From the NCBI RefSeq assembly GCF_900156605.1, contig NZ_FTOA01000003.1, positions 434,001 through 498,000 of the forward strand: a stretch of DNA of 64,000 nucleotides, given 5' to 3'. Position numbers and translations under genes: made by a program. How positions within the stretch are numbered: the stretch's first letter is position 1; each line of letters begins with the position of its first letter. The DNA comes from Insolitispirillum peregrinum. Lineage in GTDB: Bacteria > Pseudomonadota > Alphaproteobacteria > Rhodospirillales > Rhodospirillaceae. The notes beneath the pieces are model-generated. The model saw nothing but the letters and a program-made list of their open reading frames with translations, did no database searches and was not told where the DNA came from. This document shows, piece after piece, positions 28,463 through 36,768 of this stretch.

Positions 28463-28756
28463 TCAGTCGTTCACCTCTTTACTTTTCTCTTTGGGTTTGT
28501 CGGCGTCGCTGGTGGGCAGGGGAGCGAGTTGCGGCGGGCGGTCGGTCCCGAAGTAATCGCTGATTCCCTGCGCCAGCGCATAGCAGGCAAGACGGACGGT
28601 TTTCGGGATTTCGATTTTCTCGCCGTCCCGTTCCCCCTTTTCATAATATTGCACCACCCGGCGTTTCAGCCCCAGAGCTTCGGCGGCGTCTTTCTGGGAC
28701 AGTTTCAGGGACTTGCGCCACTGGCGAAAGTCTTTGTGGGTCATGATCCCACCCAT
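28463..28756 (-). CDS. XRE-type helix-turn-helix protein
   Basis: 97 residues. KLSQKDAAEALGLKRRVVQYYEKGER (about 18-43) is a helix-turn-helix of the Cro/XRE family; the C-terminus is charged and probably disordered (DADKPKEKSKEVND). The ATG at 28756 has CAGGAG seven bases upstream. Such small proteins regulate nearby genes or belong to phage or plasmid remnants; a target cannot be named. It stands between purC and a divergent 77-residue gene, interrupting a stretch where purine genes usually cluster. Confidence 0.8.
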   Translation of the reverse strand: MGGIMTHKDFRQWRKSLKLSQKDAAEALGLKRRVVQYYEKGERDGEKIEIPKTVRLACYALAQGISDYFGTDRPPQLAPLPTSDADKPKEKSKEVND

Positions 28757-28958
28757 CGGAATCTCCTGTGCTGACGGGAACGGTGGTGGCTGTAGCTAAC
28801 GCGCTTTTACCGGGGGACGCAAGAAAAAAGGCGCACAATATGCGCAATACCCCTTGCATTTGGCGCACGGTGTGCTCATTGTCAAAGTGTCATCACTGGT
28901 CGCTGCGCAACGATCGCAGGCCAGAATCCTCCAAAAATCATGAACACGGAGTGCTTCC

Positions 28959-29192
28959 ATGAACCGTAACGTCGCTGTCCATACCGTCCTGCCTGGGGGT
29001 GGCCTGCATGGCCCGGAACGCCAGCAGGCCGTCAGTACTCTCGATTTGCCGCCAGCGCTGGTGTTCCACGTCTTTTGTGACGGCGAAGACCTGTGGGTGA
29101 CCGACCCGGTCGAGCTGGCCCGCTATTGCCGACGCCATCCCGAAGCCCTGGTTGAAATTCTGGGAACCGAGCGTCTGAAGACTGCCCACTGA
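28959..29192 (+). CDS. hypothetical protein, 77 residues
   Basis: Not recognised. Soluble and acidic, with no signal peptide; LDLPPALVFHVFCDGEDLWVTDPVELARYCRRHPEA-type composition suggests a small alpha/beta domain. It starts about 20 bases after an AT-rich stretch and ends ten bases before the convergent NRDE gene. Codon use is GC-rich like its neighbours, which supports a real gene. Confidence 0.5.
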   Translation: MNRNVAVHTVLPGGGLHGPERQQAVSTLDLPPALVFHVFCDGEDLWVTDPVELARYCRRHPEALVEILGTERLKTAH

Positions 29193-29201
29193 ACGGATCC
29201 T

Positions 29202-29966
29202 TTATCGCCATGACAGCGGCTGATAGTCCACCTGATCCGGGGCTCCGGCAGCGAACAGCCACTTTGGTTTGACCTCTGCCGGAGTTCCGATGGCAGGCAG
29301 GGCGATCAACGAGCTGGAGCTGGTGCCAAAACCCTTTTCGGTCATGAAGCACAGCGCATGGCGCGGGTCGTCGTCGGTCGGGCTGGTCCGGTCGGCCAAC
29401 AGCATTTGCCAGCTGCGCCAGTCGCCGTTGTCCGGGTCTGGAACCGGGGCCGAAGCAAAGCGGGGCAGGGCGGCGGCAATGCGCGGGTCGTGGGTGCTGT
29501 CGTTGACATCAAAGGCGGTCAGCATCGACAGCCCTTCAGGCAGCGGAAAAGCCTCGATTCGCCCATCCGGGCGGCCACTGTGCTTCAGCCACCACGCATC
29601 CCGGTTATCGGCAATCACCATGTTGAATGGACGATAGGCCCGGCCATCCAGATGGCGCAAGGCGTCGGCGGCCTCGACCGCATCGGCGTGGTCCAGCGCC
29701 TCCAGTACCAGTTCACCTCGCGACCGTTTGCCCGGTGCGGGGCCAAGGGTGCCATGGCGGTTGAGGATGGCGGCCATCACCCCATGATCATTGACCCCCA
29801 GCCAGCTGCCTTCGGCCAGCGTGTCCTGTCCGGCCATCACCTCTGGCCGGTCTGGCCAGTGACGGGCCGGGGGACGCCATGGGCGGTCGCGCATCTCGTC
29901 ACGATTGGCCGCGACCAGCAGCGGCCACGGGTGGGTTGGACGGCGGAGCAGGATGATCGAGCACAT
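29202..29966 (-). CDS. NRDE family protein (TANGO2-like)
   Basis: 254 residues from the ATG at 29966. Cys2 at the very N-terminus (MCSIILLRR) and AANRDEMRDRPWRPP give the NRDE signature, followed by GSWLGVNDHGVMAAILN. The N-terminal Cys recalls Ntn hydrolases; human TANGO2 is linked to haem or lipid handling, but the bacterial function is unknown. It is monocistronic, convergent with the 77-residue gene. Confidence 0.87.
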   Translation of the reverse strand: MCSIILLRRPTHPWPLLVAANRDEMRDRPWRPPARHWPDRPEVMAGQDTLAEGSWLGVNDHGVMAAILNRHGTLGPAPGKRSRGELVLEALDHADAVEAADALRHLDGRAYRPFNMVIADNRDAWWLKHSGRPDGRIEAFPLPEGLSMLTAFDVNDSTHDPRIAAALPRFASAPVPDPDNGDWRSWQMLLADRTSPTDDDPRHALCFMTEKGFGTSSSSLIALPAIGTPAEVKPKWLFAAGAPDQVDYQPLSWR

Positions 29967-30089
29967 GGCAAGCCTTTCCCAACGCTGAAGTTCCCTGTCG
30001 GCAGGGTCTTGATCTTTGCCCGTGTCCCGCCAACATCTATCATGAATAGGCGACATTTTTTTGCGGCGCGAGGTCTTTTGACGCAAAAA

Positions 30090-30160
30090 TATATACCCCT
30101 GCTTTCGGGTAGCGGGTATAACGGTGCCGCTTTTGGGTGCGGGGTAACCGCACCTTGACT
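30090..30160 (+). promoter_or_regulatory. leader region with competing hairpins before the DUF1476 gene
   Basis: TATACCC (about 30091) pairs with GGGTATA (about 30114). Further on GGTGCGG pairs with CCGCACC around a 5-base loop (about 30138-30156), and an upstream GGTGCCGC could pair with the same right arm or with GCGG. The mutually exclusive pairings suggest a possible attenuator; this is inference from inspection only. Confidence 0.3.
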
Positions 30161-30193
30161 CAGGGGATATAAGGTATTCTGGGGACGCACACC

Positions 30194-30526
30194 ATGGCCG
30201 ATGCTTTCCACGACCGTGAACAGGCTTTTGAAGCCAAGTTCAAGCATGATCAGGAACTGGAGTTCCGCGCGCGCGCTCGTCGCAATAAACTTCTGGGCCT
30301 GTGGGCTGCGGAAACCATGGGACTGGCTGGCGGCGGTGCCGAAGCCTATGCCCGTCAGGTGGTCGCTGCCGACCTGGAAGAACCGGGTGACAACGACGTG
30401 ATCCGCAAGATCCTCAAGGATCTGGCCGACCATGACGTTGAAATGACCGAAGGTCGCCTGCAGATCAAAATCAGCAAGATGATGGATCTGGCTCGTGAGC
30501 AGATCATGACCGAAGCCAGCGAATAA
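30194..30526 (+). CDS. DUF1476 family protein, F1-ATPase zeta-type inhibitor
   Basis: 110 residues, the family length. FHDREQAFEAKFKHDQELEFRARARRNKLLGLWAAE at the N-terminus is the inhibitory helix region (KFKHDQEL typical); the rest is a helical bundle. In Paracoccus this family is the zeta subunit that blocks ATP hydrolysis by F1Fo ATP synthase. It often lies near purC/purB in alphaproteobacteria, as here. A GGGGA ribosome site precedes the ATG, and a terminator follows. Confidence 0.9.
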   Translation: MADAFHDREQAFEAKFKHDQELEFRARARRNKLLGLWAAETMGLAGGGAEAYARQVVAADLEEPGDNDVIRKILKDLADHDVEMTEGRLQIKISKMMDLAREQIMTEASE

Positions 30527-30550
30527 GTTCGCCTGTTTCTGTCGCTGCGA

Positions 30551-30597
30551 CATAAAACAGGCCCTGCCTCCTGCGCGGAGGTGGGGCCTTTTTTATG
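30551..30597 (+). terminator. terminator after the DUF1476 gene
   Basis: AGGCCCTGCCTCC and GGAGGTGGGGCCT form the stem around TGCGC, followed by six T; flanking CATAAAA and TTTTATG extend the pairing. Confidence 0.88.
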
Positions 30598-30627
30598 TCT
30601 CGAGCCGTGGGCGCAAAAGTGGGCACA

Positions 30628-30945
30628 GGACACGACAGTTGGTGGAAAAGAATGGGCTGTCGCCCAGACTCATTCTGGGCCTGAGGCCCCGACCGTTCAT
30701 TTGGGGGTGATGCCTCGACCGTTCATTTGGGGGCTCTTCCCCCGGGCCCCAATTTTTCTTTTACGATCAAGGGAATGGGGTCTGGAGCAGCGTGCGTTAA
30801 ATCGGACGCAGGCACGCTGCTCCAACTTTTTGTTCTGTCGCATTGTTGTTGCGAAAACCGGTTCCCACTTTTCGCACAATGCTCTAGAGCCTCAAGGCCC
30901 CAGCGAGGTGTGGAGCAGCGCTCCACGTCCTTAGCTGTCGTGTAC
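30628..30945 (+). repeat. R2 element, copy c, interrupted by an R1 copy
   Basis: Left end GGACACGACAG (30628-30638), right end CTGTCGTGTAC (30935-30945). Two changes enlarge it to 318 bases: a short internal duplication of GACCGTTCATTTGGGGG (about 30688-30730) and an R1 copy (30784-30888) placed after the GGGTCTGG segment. Removing them leaves a unit near the 171 bases of copies a and b. Confidence 0.8.
30784..30888 (-). repeat. R1 palindromic repeat, copy c, inside R2
   Basis: Reverse orientation: GGAGCAGCGTGC (30784-30795) with GCACGCTGCTCC (30812-30823), then the spacer, then GCATTGTTGTTGCGAAAACC to TTTTCGCACAATGC. It divides the R2 copy. Confidence 0.9.
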
Positions 30946-31122
30946 CGTGGTCTTGTCCGCAGGGATGCCTGTTGCGCAGACCGCAAAAGCCATCGGGCCG
31001 GACGCATGACGCATCCGGCCTGATGGATCGCTTTCCTGGCTCGGTTCTGCCGGACCTGTGCCTCGCGTGGGCGGACAGCACAGATCCGGCAGTCCCGGAC
31101 CGCCGTGGTCAGCAGTCGGGTG

Positions 31123-31332
31123 TTAGGCGGCGGTACCGATACGCGACAGACGCATCGGCAGGCCCTTGGCGTCGGTCACCAGAGCGCCATCGACCATGCC
31201 GGTCATGTACTTGCCCTGACCGACCTGACGGCCAACGTACAGCACCGGACGGACTTCCTTGCCGTTGTACATACGCTTGCCCGAGATACCCTTGTCACCA
31301 AGGGAGGCTTTGGCGGTTTTCGAAATAGCCAT
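31123..31332 (-). CDS. hypothetical basic protein, 69 residues
   Basis: From MAISKTAKASLGDKG at 31332; the longer frame to 31479 crosses the leader. It is basic and Gly-rich, with no cysteines or signal peptide, and MYNGKEVRPVLYVGRQVGQGKYMTGM suggests a small beta-barrel. The rare-codon-poor, GC-rich sequence argues for a well-expressed gene. I cannot assign a family; a ribosome- or nucleic-acid-associated role is only a guess from its charge. It lies between an R2/R1 repeat block and purB. Confidence 0.6.
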   Translation of the reverse strand: MAISKTAKASLGDKGISGKRMYNGKEVRPVLYVGRQVGQGKYMTGMVDGALVTDAKGLPMRLSRIGTAA

Positions 31333-31607
31333 TGTCTTGCTCCTGTCACGCCACCAGAGGGTGGCTTCATCGTTGCCACGGCGGGGTGGCTGAAAAGCGA
31401 AATGGTAACGCTGTTGGGGGCCGGAAAATACTATCCCGGCACAGAGTGCGCAATACCCGAATGCGTTCCCATCGCGCAAGATGGGGAAAAGTTGGGGATA
31501 ACCGGGGGACTGTTTGTAGAAATCCCCCCGCTATCAGTGTGTTGGGACGTTTCCCGCGCCGCAGGCATCACAGACGACACCATGGACGGTGGAACGCCCC
31601 GCAGGCC

Positions 31608-32930
31608 TTAGGCGGCGTGGTCGGCGCCAAAGACTCGCTTGAAGATCGCATCGACGTTCTTGGTGTGATAGCCAAGGTCGAACAGTTCTTTCAGGGTGTC
31701 GAGCGGAATGCGGGCGGTGACTTCTTCGTCCCCGGTCAGCATCGACAGCAGGTCGCCTTCGCCGCCCCACACCTTCATGGCGTTGCGCTGGACCAGACGA
31801 TAGCTGTCTTCGCGCGACACGCCAGCCTGGGTCAAGGCCAGCAGAACGCGCTGGCTGAACACCAGACCACCCATCTGGTTCAGGTTCCGCTCGATGGCCT
31901 CGGGATAGAGCACCAGATTGGCGATCACGTTGGTCAGGCGGGCGAGGGCGAAATCGAGGGTGACGGTGGCGTCGGGGCCGATCATGCGTTCAACCGACGA
32001 ATGGCTGATGTCGCGTTCATGCCACAGGGCGACGTTTTCCATCGCCGGGATCACCGCCATGCGCACCAGACGGGCCAGACCGGTGAGGTTTTCGGTCAGC
32101 ACCGGGTTGCGCTTGTGCGGCATGGCCGAGCTGCCCTTCTGGCCCTTGGAGAAGAACTCCTCGGCTTCGCGGACTTCGGTGCGCTGCAGGTGGCGGATTT
32201 CGGTGGCGGCACGTTCGACCGAGCTGGCAATCACGCCCAGAGTGGCGAAATATTCGGCGTGGCGGTCGCGCGGAATGACCTGCGTCGACAGCGGCTCGGG
32301 CTGCAGGCCGAGCTGCTCGGCAACATATTCTTCGACGAACGGGTCGATGTTGGCAAAGGTGCCGACGGCGCCCGAGATGGCGCAGGTGGCAATCGACTCG
32401 CGGGCGCGCAGCAGGCGTTCGCGGTTTCGCTGCATTTCAGCGTGGAAGCCGGCGAACTTCAGGCCCATGGTCACCGGCTCGGCGTGGATGCCGTGGCTGC
32501 GGCCCATGCAGACGGTGTACTTGTGCTCAAGCGCACGGGTCTTCAGCGCGGCCAGCAGGGCGTCCATGTCCTTCAGCAGCAGGTCGGCGGCCTGGGTCAT
32601 CTGCACGGCAAGGCAGGTGTCCAGAACGTCCGACGAGGTCATGCCCTGGTGGACAAAGCGGGCTTCGGCCCCGACATGCTCGGCCAGTTCGGTGGTAAAG
32701 GCGATCACGTCGTGCTTGGTCACCGCTTCGATGTCATCGATGCGGGCGATTCGCTCGGCAGTGTACGGCTTGTCACCACGCTCCCACACCGCCTTGGCGG
32801 CGTCGGCGGGGATCACACCCAGTTTCGCCTGCGCATCGCAGGCATGGGCCTCGATCAGAAACCAAATGCGGAATTTGTTTTCAGGCGCCCAGATGGCCGC
32901 CATTTCCGGGCGTGAGTAACGCGGAATCAT
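31608..32930 (-). CDS. purB: adenylosuccinate lyase
   Basis: 440 residues. It cleaves SAICAR and adenylosuccinate to release fumarate in purine synthesis. The fumarase/aspartase signature GSSAMPHKRNPVLTENL (about 270-285), MGRSHGIHAEP, and MTSSDVLDTCLA are intact, and ENVALWHERDISHSS carries catalytic residues. It is transcribed in the same direction as purCSQL but separated by about 3.5 kb with small genes and repeats. Confidence 0.97.
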   Translation of the reverse strand: MIPRYSRPEMAAIWAPENKFRIWFLIEAHACDAQAKLGVIPADAAKAVWERGDKPYTAERIARIDDIEAVTKHDVIAFTTELAEHVGAEARFVHQGMTSSDVLDTCLAVQMTQAADLLLKDMDALLAALKTRALEHKYTVCMGRSHGIHAEPVTMGLKFAGFHAEMQRNRERLLRARESIATCAISGAVGTFANIDPFVEEYVAEQLGLQPEPLSTQVIPRDRHAEYFATLGVIASSVERAATEIRHLQRTEVREAEEFFSKGQKGSSAMPHKRNPVLTENLTGLARLVRMAVIPAMENVALWHERDISHSSVERMIGPDATVTLDFALARLTNVIANLVLYPEAIERNLNQMGGLVFSQRVLLALTQAGVSREDSYRLVQRNAMKVWGGEGDLLSMLTGDEEVTARIPLDTLKELFDLGYHTKNVDAIFKRVFGADHAA

Positions 32931-33062
32931 CGCCGATACCGTCCTGTCTTTAAGTGGGGGTCGGAAGAAATACTGGGGGCCTTATAGGGCAATCTGTCAC
33001 CCTTGTCAGCAACCGGCAGAGGCTATAGCGTCACTTATCGGTCCGATTGACGGGGAAGTGCG

Positions 33063-33449
33063 ATGAAAAGCGTGGTTTTGATGGCTGTTACGGCAAGCGT
33101 GCTGACAGTCAGCGCGATGCAGCACCGGCCAGCAGCAGCGCAAGAGTACGTTTTGCCGCAGGAAGAGGCGGAAAAACGCAAGCCAAAGCCGAATCCTGAT
33201 GACGTGCAGCAAATCGAAGTCGAAGCCGGTAAAATGCAGATCGTCCGCATTCCGGTCGAAGACCTCAAGCGGGCGGTGGTGATGAGTTCCCACCCCGAAG
33301 TCGCCGATGTCCATGTGGAAGAACCGGGGATGCTGTTCGTCAACGGTCGCACGCCGGGACAGACGGTGGTGGTGATTGCCGACGACAAGAAAAACCCGGT
33401 CTATACCGGCAAGATCATCGTGGTGCTGCCGGAAGATCAGGGCGGCTGA
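33063..33449 (+). CDS. secreted protein with pilus-assembly (CpaC/RcpA) N-terminal-like domain
   Basis: 128 residues. A signal peptide (to about AAAQ) is followed by a charged stretch and a single domain: IEVEAGKMQIVRIPVEDLKRAVVMSSHPEVADVHVEEPGMLFVNGR is the fold that precedes the secretin domain in CpaC-type proteins (T2SS-T3SS_pil_N family). No secretin domain and no tad/cpa genes are nearby, so this is a lone periplasmic domain. GGGGAAG precedes the ATG. Role unknown. Confidence 0.75.
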   Translation: MKSVVLMAVTASVLTVSAMQHRPAAAQEYVLPQEEAEKRKPKPNPDDVQQIEVEAGKMQIVRIPVEDLKRAVVMSSHPEVADVHVEEPGMLFVNGRTPGQTVVVIADDKKNPVYTGKIIVVLPEDQGG

Positions 33450-33455
33450 GCGGGC

Positions 33456-34307
33456 TTACAACAACCCGTCGGCCTTGAACGAGGCATAGCCGGTGCGGGC
33501 GATCACCAGATGGTCGTGCAGGCTGATATCGACGTGGCGCAGGGCTTCGGCAATGCGGCGGGTCATGTCAATGTCGGCCGGGGAGGGCTGTGGGTCGCCC
33601 GACGGGTGGTTGTGGACCAGAATCACCGCACAGGCCGACAGTTCCAGCGCCCGCTTGACCACTTCGCGCGGATAGACCGGGGTGTGGTCAACGGTGCCGC
33701 GCTGTTGCAGCTCATCGGCGATCAGGCAGTTCTTTTTGTCGAGGAACAGGATGCGGAACTGTTCGATGTCCCGATGGGCCATCGCGGCATGGCAGTAATC
33801 CAGCAGCCGGTTCCACGATGACAGGATCGGCTTGTTCATCACCTCTTCGCGCACCATCAGCAGGCTGGCGACCTGCACGGTTTTCAGGGCCACCACCACC
33901 CCGTCCTTGATGCCGGGAAAGCTCATCAGCGCTTCGGGGCGGGCGGTGAGCACGCCGCCGAGGCTGCCGAAATGGGCCAGCAACTGCTTGGCCAGCGGTT
34001 TGACATCCTTTTGCGGGATGGCGAGAAACAGCAGCAGTTCCAGCAACTCGTAATCGGCGATGGTATCGAGCGCCTCGGCGCGCGAGGCGGCGAGGAACTT
34101 TTCCCGCAAACGCTGGCGGTGGCCGTGATAGTGCGGCTTGTCGGCGGCGGCTTTTTTTGCGGCAGGGGAGTGGGAGTCTTCGGAGGCCGGTTCGTCAGGG
34201 CGGGGCGCTGCTGCCGGAGCCTGTCCCGTCTCCGCGGCCGGAGTGGGGGCAAAGTCACGGGCCAGCGCATCCAGTTGTGCCAACAGCCACTGTTCATCCT
34301 GCCCCAT
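33456..34307 (-). CDS. radC: RadC family JAB-domain protein
   Basis: 283 residues. A disordered N-terminus (TPAAETGQAPAAAPRPDEP) is followed by the UPF0758 helix-hairpin region (YELLELLLFLAIPQKDVKPLAKQLL, FPGIKDG) and a JAB metal-binding domain with HNHPSGDPQPSPADIDMT (HxH...S...D motif, about 225-242). RadC is common in bacteria, with unproven repair or replication roles. GGGGAG precedes the start. It ends six bases from the convergent lone-domain gene. Confidence 0.93.
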   Translation of the reverse strand: MGQDEQWLLAQLDALARDFAPTPAAETGQAPAAAPRPDEPASEDSHSPAAKKAAADKPHYHGHRQRLREKFLAASRAEALDTIADYELLELLLFLAIPQKDVKPLAKQLLAHFGSLGGVLTARPEALMSFPGIKDGVVVALKTVQVASLLMVREEVMNKPILSSWNRLLDYCHAAMAHRDIEQFRILFLDKKNCLIADELQQRGTVDHTPVYPREVVKRALELSACAVILVHNHPSGDPQPSPADIDMTRRIAEALRHVDISLHDHLVIARTGYASFKADGLL

Positions 34308-34332
34308 GATCCACTCCCCCTGTTTTCTGCTG

Positions 34333-35142
34333 TCAGGCGCCGTCGTAGGGCGGGCAGTGCCAGCCCTTGGGCGACAGGGTAAAGATTTCGCAGCCGTCAG
34401 CGGTCACCCCGATGGCATGTTCAAACTGGGCCGACAGCGAGCGGTCGCGGGTAACGGCAGTCCAGCCATCCTGCAGGATTTTGGTTTCCGGGCGACCGGC
34501 GTTGATCATCGGCTCGATGGTGAAGATCATCCCCTCATCCAGCACGTCGCCGGTGTTGGGCTCGCCAAAGTGCAGCACGCTGGGTGGGCAGTGGAAAATG
34601 GTGCCGACGCCATGGCCGCAGAAATCCCGCACCACCGAAAACCGCTGGGCTTCAGCATAGGTCTGGATCACATGGCCAATATCGCCCAGCCGGACGCCGG
34701 GGCGCACGATGTCGATGGCGCGCATCAGGCATTCATAGGTCACTTCGACCAGCTTCTGGGCCTTGACGCTGGGCTTGCCGACCAGAAACATCCGGCTGGT
34801 ATCGCCATACCAGCCATCGACAATCGGGGTGACGTCGATGTTGGCGATATCGCCGTCTTCCAGCTTTTTCGGGCCGGGGATGCCGTGGCAGACCACATGG
34901 TTGATCGAAATGCACAGCGAGCGCGGATAGCCCTTGTAGCCGAACGGCCCGTGGGTCAGGCCGCGCTCTTTCGCCCACTGCACCGCCAGATCGTCGATTT
35001 CGCCGGTGGTGACACCGGGTTTGACGTAGGGGGTCAGGAAGTCCAGCAGCTCTGCTCCGGCTTGCCCGGCCTTGCGCATGGCGGCAAAGCCCTCGGGGCC
35101 ATGCAGGGGGATACGTTGGACGTTACGGGCAGTCAGGCTCAT
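34333..35142 (-). CDS. map: methionine aminopeptidase, type I (copy 1)
   Basis: 269 residues from MSLTARNVQRIPLHG. It removes the initiator Met from nascent proteins. Metal ligands of type I enzymes are visible: Asp in ANIDVTPIVDGWYGDTSRMF, His in GHGVGTIFH, Glu in FTIEPMINAG and in the QFEHAIGV segment. Copy 2 lies immediately upstream in the same direction with about 48 bases between. The two proteins are of equal length and closely similar throughout. Confidence 0.93.
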   Translation of the reverse strand: MSLTARNVQRIPLHGPEGFAAMRKAGQAGAELLDFLTPYVKPGVTTGEIDDLAVQWAKERGLTHGPFGYKGYPRSLCISINHVVCHGIPGPKKLEDGDIANIDVTPIVDGWYGDTSRMFLVGKPSVKAQKLVEVTYECLMRAIDIVRPGVRLGDIGHVIQTYAEAQRFSVVRDFCGHGVGTIFHCPPSVLHFGEPNTGDVLDEGMIFTIEPMINAGRPETKILQDGWTAVTRDRSLSAQFEHAIGVTADGCEIFTLSPKGWHCPPYDGA

Positions 35143-35190
35143 CGGGGGTCTCGTCAGCAATCGGAAAAGGGGGAGGTGATCACGGTGCGA

Positions 35191-36000
35191 TCAAACCCCG
35201 GCATAGGGCGGGCAATGCCAGCCCTTGGGCGACAGGGTGAAAATCTCGCAGCCGTCAGCGGTCACGCCAATGGTGTGCTCGAACTGGGCTGACAGCGACC
35301 GGTCACGGGTGACGGCGGTCCAGCCATCGGGCAGGATCTTGGTTTCCGGGCGACCGGCGTTCAGCATCGGCTCGATGGTAAAGATCATGCCTTCGTCCAG
35401 CACGTCGCCGGTGCCCTTTTCGCCGGTGTGCATCACCGTCGGGGCGCAGTGGAAAATGGTGCCGATGCCATGGCCGCAGAAATCTTCCACCACCGAATAG
35501 CGATGGCTTTCGGCAATGGTCTGGATGACGTGGCCGATATCACCCAGTCGCACGCCGGGGCGCACGATGTCGATGGCGCGCATCAGGCACTCATAGGTGA
35601 CTTCGACCAGTTTGGCGGCCTTGACGCCGGGCTTGCCGACGCACACCATCCGGCTGCTGTCGCCATACCAGCCATCGACAATCGGGGTAACGTCGAGGTT
35701 GGCAATATCGCCTTCGACGAATTTCTTGTCGCCGGGGATGCCGTGGCAGACCACATGGTTGATCGAAATGCACAGCGAGCGCGGATAGCCATGATAGCCG
35801 AACGGGCCGTGGGTAAACCCCCGTTCCCTGGCCCACTGCACCGCCAGATCGTCGATCTCGCTGGTGGTGACACCGGGTTGTACATGCGGGATCAGGAAAT
35901 CCAGCAGCTCGGCGGCGGCCTGCCCGGCCTTGCGCATGGCGGCAAAGCCGTCCGGCCCATGCTGGGGGATGCGTTCACGGTTGCGGGCGGTACGGCTCAT
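35191..36000 (-). CDS. map: methionine aminopeptidase, type I (copy 2)
   Basis: 269 residues from MSRTARNRERIPQHG; the frame to 36177 overruns the sfsA end. The same ligands are intact (LDVTPIVDGWYGDSSRM, GHGIGTIFH, FTIEPMLNAG). Differences from copy 1 cluster at the N-terminus, near LIPHVQPGVTTSE and at VMHTGEKGTGDV. Tandem map genes suggest a duplication. It follows sfsA by 34 bases, so sfsA, map, map may be one operon. Confidence 0.93.
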   Translation of the reverse strand: MSRTARNRERIPQHGPDGFAAMRKAGQAAAELLDFLIPHVQPGVTTSEIDDLAVQWARERGFTHGPFGYHGYPRSLCISINHVVCHGIPGDKKFVEGDIANLDVTPIVDGWYGDSSRMVCVGKPGVKAAKLVEVTYECLMRAIDIVRPGVRLGDIGHVIQTIAESHRYSVVEDFCGHGIGTIFHCAPTVMHTGEKGTGDVLDEGMIFTIEPMLNAGRPETKILPDGWTAVTRDRSLSAQFEHTIGVTADGCEIFTLSPKGWHCPPYAGV

Positions 36001-36034
36001 CAGGACACTCGTTATCTGGAAAATCAGGGCTACA

Positions 36035-36754
36035 TTAAAGGCGAATGGGGAGGGGAGTGGCAACCTCAAGTCGCTCTGGCGTGACCGAACAGGTATAACA
36101 CAGGGCCTCGACACCGACCGCCAGCGCGTCACGCAGGGCGGCGGCATAGGTGGGGTCGATGTCTTCGGCCACCGCAAAGCGGCTGAGACCGGCGGCGCTG
36201 CGCTGGACCATGTACAGCATCACCGCCCGCTTGCCAGCCCGCACCATCTCGCTCAGTTCGCCCAGATGCTTGGTCCCGCGTTCGGTCACCGCATCGGGGA
36301 ACAGCGCCACCTGCTGGTTATCGCCATCGGGGCGGAACAGGGTGGTGTTCTTGACCTCGACATAGCAGTCGGGCCGGTCGGGGGCGGTCAGGAACACGTC
36401 AATGCGGCTGTTCTTGCCGTATTTGACTTCCCGTTTCAGGGTGGCATAGCCCGCCAGCTCGGGGATCGCCCCGCTGAGGATGGCTTCGGCGGCCAGCGCG
36501 TTGGGGTGGCTGGTGTTGATGCCGACCAGCTCGTCGCCAACCCGCACCAGTTCCCAGGTGAACTTCAGCTTGCGCTCCGGGTTGTTGGCCGGGCTGAGCC
36601 AGACCTCGCTGCCGGGCGTGCAACAGCCGAGCATCGAGCCGGAGTTGGCGGTGTGGGCGGTCACCACCGAGCCATCATCCAGCGTCACATCGGCGAGGAA
36701 GCGTTTGTAGCGCTTGATCAGGGTGCCCTTCAGCAGGGGAGCGGAAAAGTCCAT
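36035..36754 (-). CDS. sfsA: SfsA family DNA/RNA nuclease
   Basis: 239 residues, the family length. LIKRYKRFLADVTLDDGSVVTAHTANSGSMLGC at the N-terminus is the OB-like part; the nuclease half has GAIPELAGYATLKREVKYGKNSRIDVFL and VEVKNTTLF (E-x-K), the PD-(D/E)xK-type site. E. coli SfsA was first described as a sugar fermentation stimulator and binds nucleic acid. It lies 14 bases downstream of the methyltransferase gene. Confidence 0.93.
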   Translation of the reverse strand: MDFSAPLLKGTLIKRYKRFLADVTLDDGSVVTAHTANSGSMLGCCTPGSEVWLSPANNPERKLKFTWELVRVGDELVGINTSHPNALAAEAILSGAIPELAGYATLKREVKYGKNSRIDVFLTAPDRPDCYVEVKNTTLFRPDGDNQQVALFPDAVTERGTKHLGELSEMVRAGKRAVMLYMVQRSAAGLSRFAVAEDIDPTYAAALRDALAVGVEALCYTCSVTPERLEVATPLPIRL

Positions 36755-36768
36755 CCGACGGCCTCCGC

